NCBI RefSeq assembly: GCF_049860805.1
Contig: NZ_CP187555.1
Span: 1,674,001-1,738,000, forward strand
From: Parabacteroides sp900760525
GTDB lineage: Bacteria > Bacteroidota > Bacteroidia > Bacteroidales > Tannerellaceae
DNA: 64,000 nt
Reading direction: 5' to 3'
The notes under the pieces were generated by a model, which worked only from the letters and a program-made list of their open reading frames with translations, searched no databases and was not told the origin of the DNA. Positions 60,277 to 64,000 of this stretch are shown piece by piece. The translations under genes and the position numbers were made by a program. The number at the start of each line of letters is the position of its first letter. The stretch's first letter is position 1.

Positions 60277-61251
60277 TTAATCTACTTTATATTCTCCTAT
60301 CTGTTTGAATCCATTCAGGAAATCCGTAACCGGCAACCGTTTCTTGCCTGCCAGTTGAACGGATAGCAGACGTAGGTATCCGTCTTCCACAGCGATATCG
60401 ACATAGCTTTTACGGTCGGTCCGGATGGTTCCGACCGGGAATTCATGTACGGCAGGATGTTTTTCTGCTTGGTAGACTTTCAGTGCGGTGCGCACGCCCT
60501 CCGGAGAAACGATTTCGGTCCAGGCAGCCGGATAAGGAGACAGGCCGCGGATAAAATCATAAATCTTTTTCACCGGCTGATGCCAATCGATACGGCAAGT
60601 TTCTTTGAAAATCTTCGGAGCGGGACGGAGTTCGGAAGGATCTTTATAAAATTCTTCCTGGGGAACGGCATCTGTTTTTCCCTCCAGCAACAAATCGACG
60701 GTTTCCAATACCAACCCGGCTCCCATTGTCATCAGGGAATCATGGACAATGCCCACATCATCCGTATCGGCAATAGGCAGATGCTTCTGGCGGATGATCT
60801 TACCGGTGTCGATCTCGTGAGTCAGGAAAAAGGTAGTCGCACCTGTTTCTGTGTCGCCGTTGATCACAGCCCAGTTGATAGGCGCGGCCCCCCTGTATTG
60901 GGGAAGCAAAGAGGCATGGAGGTTAAACGTTCCCAGGCGGGGCATATTCCAGACAACCTCCGGCAACATACGGAAAGCGACGACGATCTGCAAGTCAGCT
61001 TCCAAAGCCCGCAACTCGGAAAGAAAAACTTCATCTTTCAGTTTTTCCGGCTGGAGCACCGGCAACCCCTTCGATACGGCGTATTGCTTTACGGGGCTTG
61101 CCTGTAAAACACTGCCATGACGGCCGACCGGCTTGTCCGGCATCGTTATTACGCCTACTATATTATATCCGCCTTCAACCAAGGCACGCAGGCTCTCCAC
61201 CGCAAAATCGGGAGTACCCATATAAACAATTCGTAAATCTTCTTTCTTCAT
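60277..61251 (-). CDS. fmt: methionyl-tRNA formyltransferase
   Basis: 324 residues. RIVYMGTPDFAVESLRALVE at the N-terminus; catalytic Asn-His in TFNLHASLLPQYRGAAPINW; and Asp in FFLTHEIDTGKIIRQKHL. A C-terminal OB-fold domain (about 205-320) recognises the initiator tRNA. It formylates Met-tRNA for translation initiation using 10-formyl-THF. It begins 3 bp after the ClC gene on the minus strand and is probably co-transcribed with it. Peptide deformylase, often beside fmt, is not here. Confidence 0.95.
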   Translation of the reverse strand: MKKEDLRIVYMGTPDFAVESLRALVEGGYNIVGVITMPDKPVGRHGSVLQASPVKQYAVSKGLPVLQPEKLKDEVFLSELRALEADLQIVVAFRMLPEVVWNMPRLGTFNLHASLLPQYRGAAPINWAVINGDTETGATTFFLTHEIDTGKIIRQKHLPIADTDDVGIVHDSLMTMGAGLVLETVDLLLEGKTDAVPQEEFYKDPSELRPAPKIFKETCRIDWHQPVKKIYDFIRGLSPYPAAWTEIVSPEGVRTALKVYQAEKHPAVHEFPVGTIRTDRKSYVDIAVEDGYLRLLSVQLAGKKRLPVTDFLNGFKQIGEYKVD

Positions 61252-61254
61252 CTT

Positions 61255-63039
61255 TTAATCTCCTGAAAAGTTTTCAACCAGCACTTCGCGGTATGAATTA
61301 AATATCTTCGATTTGGACATAAAGCCGATATACCGTCCTTCCTCGTCTACAACCGGCAGGTTCCAGGCTTTCGTATCGTCAAAGATACGCATAATCTGCT
61401 CCATAGGCGTCCCTACCTGGATCTTGGCAGGAGCCGACACCATAAACTTGGAAACATGGAACCGGTTATATAACTCGGGACGGAACATAATGTTCCGGAT
61501 ATTATCCAGCAGAACAAGCCCCAACAAGATTCCCCGCTCGTCGATAACCGGAAACGTATTTCGTCCGCTCTTGGCAATCACCTTCACCATATCACCTAAA
61601 GACATTTCGGGAGAGACGGTCAGGAAGTCGCGCTCGATCACACTGTCGGTATTCAGCAACGTCAACACGGCACGGTCTTTATGATGCGTAAGCAGTTCCC
61701 CTTTCTGAGCCAGACGCATCGAATAGATACTATGCGGAAGGAACATCTTGATTGTGATATAAGAGCTCACGGAAACGATCATCAGCGGAAGAAAAAGGGC
61801 GTATCCGCCGGTCAACTCGGCAATCAGGAAAACACCGGTCAGCGGCGCATGCATAACGCCGGACATGATACCCGCCATTCCCAACAGGGCGAAGTTCTTC
61901 TCCGACAGGTACATCGTAAAAGGGAAATAATTGGAAGCATGAGCAAATACGAATCCGGCAATACATCCCAAATACAAACTGGGAGCAAATATACCACCGC
62001 ATCCGCCGCCCGCATTGGTCGCACTCGAAGCAAAGACCTTAAACAGCAGGATCAGCGTAAGGAATATCTGCAATCCCCAATAGGTTTCGTTCAGGCCATA
62101 GAACATACTCTTATCCATTATATGGGTGAACTGCCCGTTCAGCAAAGCCGAAATCGTATCGTAACCTTCACCGTAGAGCGGAGGAAATATAAAAATCAGC
62201 ACACTCAGCATAATACCCCCGACAATAAATTTCTTCCAGTAATTATTCAGGTTCCGGTACATCCCCTCGACCCGGTTCATGACTTTGGTAAAGTAGAGAG
62301 ACACCAAACCACAGAAGACGCCGAGCAGCAACACATAGGGTATGCGCTCGATCACAAACACTTCGGTCTGCGAAAACGGGAACATCGCTTCCGTACCCGT
62401 AAAGATATAGGAAACGGTAGCTGCCGTCACCGAAGTGATAAGCAAAGGCAGTACCGACGTCATCGTCAGGTCCAGCAACAGCACTTCCACCACAAAGACC
62501 ACCCCTGCAATCGGAGCTTTGAAAATACCGGCAATCGCACCGGCGGCCCCACAGCCGACCAACAGCATCAAGGTCTTTTGCTCCATACGGAACAAACGGC
62601 CCAGGTTGGAGCCGATCGCCGCCCCCGTAAGCACAATAGGCGCCTCCGCCCCGACCGATCCACCGAAACCGATGGTGACGGAACTGGCGACAATGGAAGT
62701 CCAGGTATTATGAGGTTTGATACGGCTCTTCCGTTGGGAAATGGCGTACAGTATCTTCGTCACCCCGTGGCTGATATCATCCCGTACGATATATTTCACA
62801 AACAAACCGGCAAGCAGGATACCAATCACCGGATAGAGCAGATACAGGTAATTCGCTCCATCCTGATTGAAATTGCCTGTCAGGATATGTTGTATAAAAT
62901 GAATGATCGACTTTAGGATAATAGCCGCCGCCGCGGTACAAATACCTACCAGAAAACTAACGATCAGTATGAAATGCTTCTCTTTTATATGCTTGTCCCG
63001 CCATAGCAGGAGCCGATAGAAAAATCCTTCGTTTATCAT
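61255..63039 (-). CDS. ClC-family chloride channel/transporter with CBS pair
   Basis: 594 residues. Membrane part about 20-435: GFGGSVGAEAPIVLTGAAIG holds the gating Glu of the GxxGxE motif, with Ala in place of the usual Gly before Pro, and AGGGCGGIFAPSLYLG corresponds to the second GGxxxP block. Two cytosolic CBS domains follow (about 455-590; VIERDFLTVSPEMSLGDMVK and RFHVSKFMVSAPAKIQVG), which usually sense nucleotides. ClC proteins move chloride, as channel or H+/Cl- exchanger, often for acid resistance. It lies 1 bp after the sugar transferase stop and 3 bp before fmt. Confidence 0.9.
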   Translation of the reverse strand: MINEGFFYRLLLWRDKHIKEKHFILIVSFLVGICTAAAAIILKSIIHFIQHILTGNFNQDGANYLYLLYPVIGILLAGLFVKYIVRDDISHGVTKILYAISQRKSRIKPHNTWTSIVASSVTIGFGGSVGAEAPIVLTGAAIGSNLGRLFRMEQKTLMLLVGCGAAGAIAGIFKAPIAGVVFVVEVLLLDLTMTSVLPLLITSVTAATVSYIFTGTEAMFPFSQTEVFVIERIPYVLLLGVFCGLVSLYFTKVMNRVEGMYRNLNNYWKKFIVGGIMLSVLIFIFPPLYGEGYDTISALLNGQFTHIMDKSMFYGLNETYWGLQIFLTLILLFKVFASSATNAGGGCGGIFAPSLYLGCIAGFVFAHASNYFPFTMYLSEKNFALLGMAGIMSGVMHAPLTGVFLIAELTGGYALFLPLMIVSVSSYITIKMFLPHSIYSMRLAQKGELLTHHKDRAVLTLLNTDSVIERDFLTVSPEMSLGDMVKVIAKSGRNTFPVIDERGILLGLVLLDNIRNIMFRPELYNRFHVSKFMVSAPAKIQVGTPMEQIMRIFDDTKAWNLPVVDEEGRYIGFMSKSKIFNSYREVLVENFSGD

Positions 63040-63040
63040 C

Positions 63041-64000
63041 TTAAATACCTTTACCTGTAATTACTGTCTTAACTGTATAGATCAGAATTGTCAGATCCAA
63101 TGTCAGCGACATATTTTCGTAATATAATATATCATATTCCATACGCTCCACCATTTTGTCCACACTTGCCGCATAGCCGTATTTCACCATTCCCAACGAA
63201 GTGATACCCGGACGAACATTGTGCAGCAGATAGTAGTAAGGAGCCGTTTTCACGATCTCGTCGATAAAATATTTACGTTCGGGACGTGGCCCGACCAGCG
63301 ACATATCGCCTTTCAGCACATTCCAGAACTGCGGCAATTCGTCCAGCCGGTATTTCCGCATGATACGTCCGAACGGCGTTACACGGCAATCGTCTTCCGA
63401 TGAGAGCGACGGCCCGTTGTCTTCCGCATTGACATACATGGTCCGGAATTTATACATCCAAAACGGCTCTCCGAGATAACCGATCCGCTCCTGTCGGAAA
63501 AACACAGGCCCCGGAGAGTCTTTCTTCACCCGCCATGCAATATAGGCGAATAAGGGAGAAAGCAACAGCAGTGCAACAACGGAACAAACCTTATCCAGAA
63601 AAAGCTTTATATTCTGTTCGGCCGGTGAAAAGTTGTTATCCGTCACATCGACCAGCGGGATCCCCCGTATTGTCCGAAGCTGGATTTTCGATAGCATATT
63701 GAACCGGTCTGCCAGCACTTTTATCGGGCGTTTATACCGGTAAAGCGAATAGAGGACCCCCAGGAGCACCTTATTATTCTTCGACTCGACAGCCAGAACG
63801 ATCTCATCCACATTTCCCTTTTCCATCAAAACCGGAATATCATCCACCGTCCCCAGCACATAATTCCGGTCGGCCTTAACCGGCGTCTTCTCGTCTTCCG
63901 AGACAAACCCGCAAATATCATATCCCAGGCGATACAAATCATGAGCGATACGGACGGCCTTTCCTCCTGCGCCGATGATCAACACATTCATCGCCCATTC
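63041..64000 (-). CDS. polyprenyl-phosphate sugar phosphotransferase (bacterial sugar transferase), partial
   Basis: At least 316 residues, probably cut by the window edge. The N-terminal part is a Rossmann-like CoA-binding domain (NVLIIGAGGKAVRIAHDLYR). A membrane span about 133-153 is followed by the Bac_transf catalytic domain: PGPVFFRQERIGYLGEPFWM, YKFRTMYVNAE, LDELPQFWNVLKGDMSLVGP and RPE. It would move a sugar-1-phosphate onto undecaprenyl phosphate, the first step of capsule or exopolysaccharide assembly. ATG 63991 is possible, but the frame stays open to the edge and full-length relatives have more N-terminal spans. Confidence 0.88.
   Translation of the reverse strand, partial: EWAMNVLIIGAGGKAVRIAHDLYRLGYDICGFVSEDEKTPVKADRNYVLGTVDDIPVLMEKGNVDEIVLAVESKNNKVLLGVLYSLYRYKRPIKVLADRFNMLSKIQLRTIRGIPLVDVTDNNFSPAEQNIKLFLDKVCSVVALLLLSPLFAYIAWRVKKDSPGPVFFRQERIGYLGEPFWMYKFRTMYVNAEDNGPSLSSEDDCRVTPFGRIMRKYRLDELPQFWNVLKGDMSLVGPRPERKYFIDEIVKTAPYYYLLHNVRPGITSLGMVKYGYAASVDKMVERMEYDILYYENMSLTLDLTILIYTVKTVITGKGI

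Noticed and set aside
61681..62916. 411-codon plus-strand frame antisense to the ClC gene
   Set aside because: Shadow frame rich in His, Gln and Arg opposite a well-supported membrane protein.

Overview
The window looks like a chromosomal segment of a gut Bacteroidales, most likely a Parabacteroides-like genome. The grounds are gene content (DUF4373/DUF4248 genes, a TonB receptor with a carboxypeptidase-regulatory-like N-terminus, a secreted DUF4965 glutaminase-type lipoprotein, an aspD-aspT pair, a HypD-type glycyl radical enzyme), about 45% G+C, and recurrent Bacteroidetes promoter elements (TTG, 18-20 nt, then TAnnTTTG) in place of -35/-10 boxes. The species call is inference.

Layout: 0.1-3.0 kb is a phage-flavoured cassette: a DUF4373 protein, an unrecognised protein, a DUF4248 protein, an endolysin-type amidase, a two-span membrane protein and a lipoprotein with a C-terminal membrane span. 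Together the last three resemble a lysis module. 3.0-8.1 kb (minus) is acnA-icd-gltA, the oxidative branch from oxaloacetate/acetyl-CoA to 2-oxoglutarate. 8.3-11.8 kb (minus) is aspT-aspD, aspartate/alanine exchange plus decarboxylation, with in-frame 24-bp repeats between the genes. 11.9-15.3 kb (minus) is hypD-hypE, a glycyl radical 4-hydroxyproline dehydratase and its activase, with an NtrC-type activator upstream.

16.9-20.7 kb is a decay zone: an araC gene with an in-frame amber codon, a crp/fnr fragment joined to an SMR efflux fragment, and an alkA fragment, an alkD lacking its 5' end and an ogt fragment. An apparently intact nitroreductase sits inside it. 20.7-26.5 kb (minus) holds a DUF418 membrane protein and a phosphoethanolamine-transferase-like enzyme overlapping a hybrid histidine kinase. 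27-36.7 kb holds the glutaminase-type lipoprotein, superoxide dismutase, thioredoxin, three tRNA genes between duplicated inverted promoters, an aminotransferase, YqgE, a GNAT enzyme, a glycosyltransferase and recR.

36.8-39.5 kb is a complete IS66-family element with about 25-bp terminal inverted repeats and an 8-bp target duplication. 39.5-47 kb carries an OPT transporter, a SpoIID-domain protein, a monooxygenase-like lipoprotein, a sodium/solute symporter, engB, a structured inverted-repeat element and a ParE-type toxin-antitoxin pair. 47-54 kb has a TonB receptor and a His-rich protein flanking six 22-bp palindromic repeats, then malic enzyme, a MATE exporter and an FKBP isomerase. 54.4-60.1 kb is a complete RND efflux operon. 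60.2-64 kb (minus) is a sugar transferase, a ClC channel and fmt.

The most distinctive signals are the possible holin/u-spanin lysis module, the eroded alkylation-repair locus, the several different short repeat families in regulatory positions, and the IS66 insertion with an outward signal-peptide reading frame. No CRISPR array or rRNA gene was seen.
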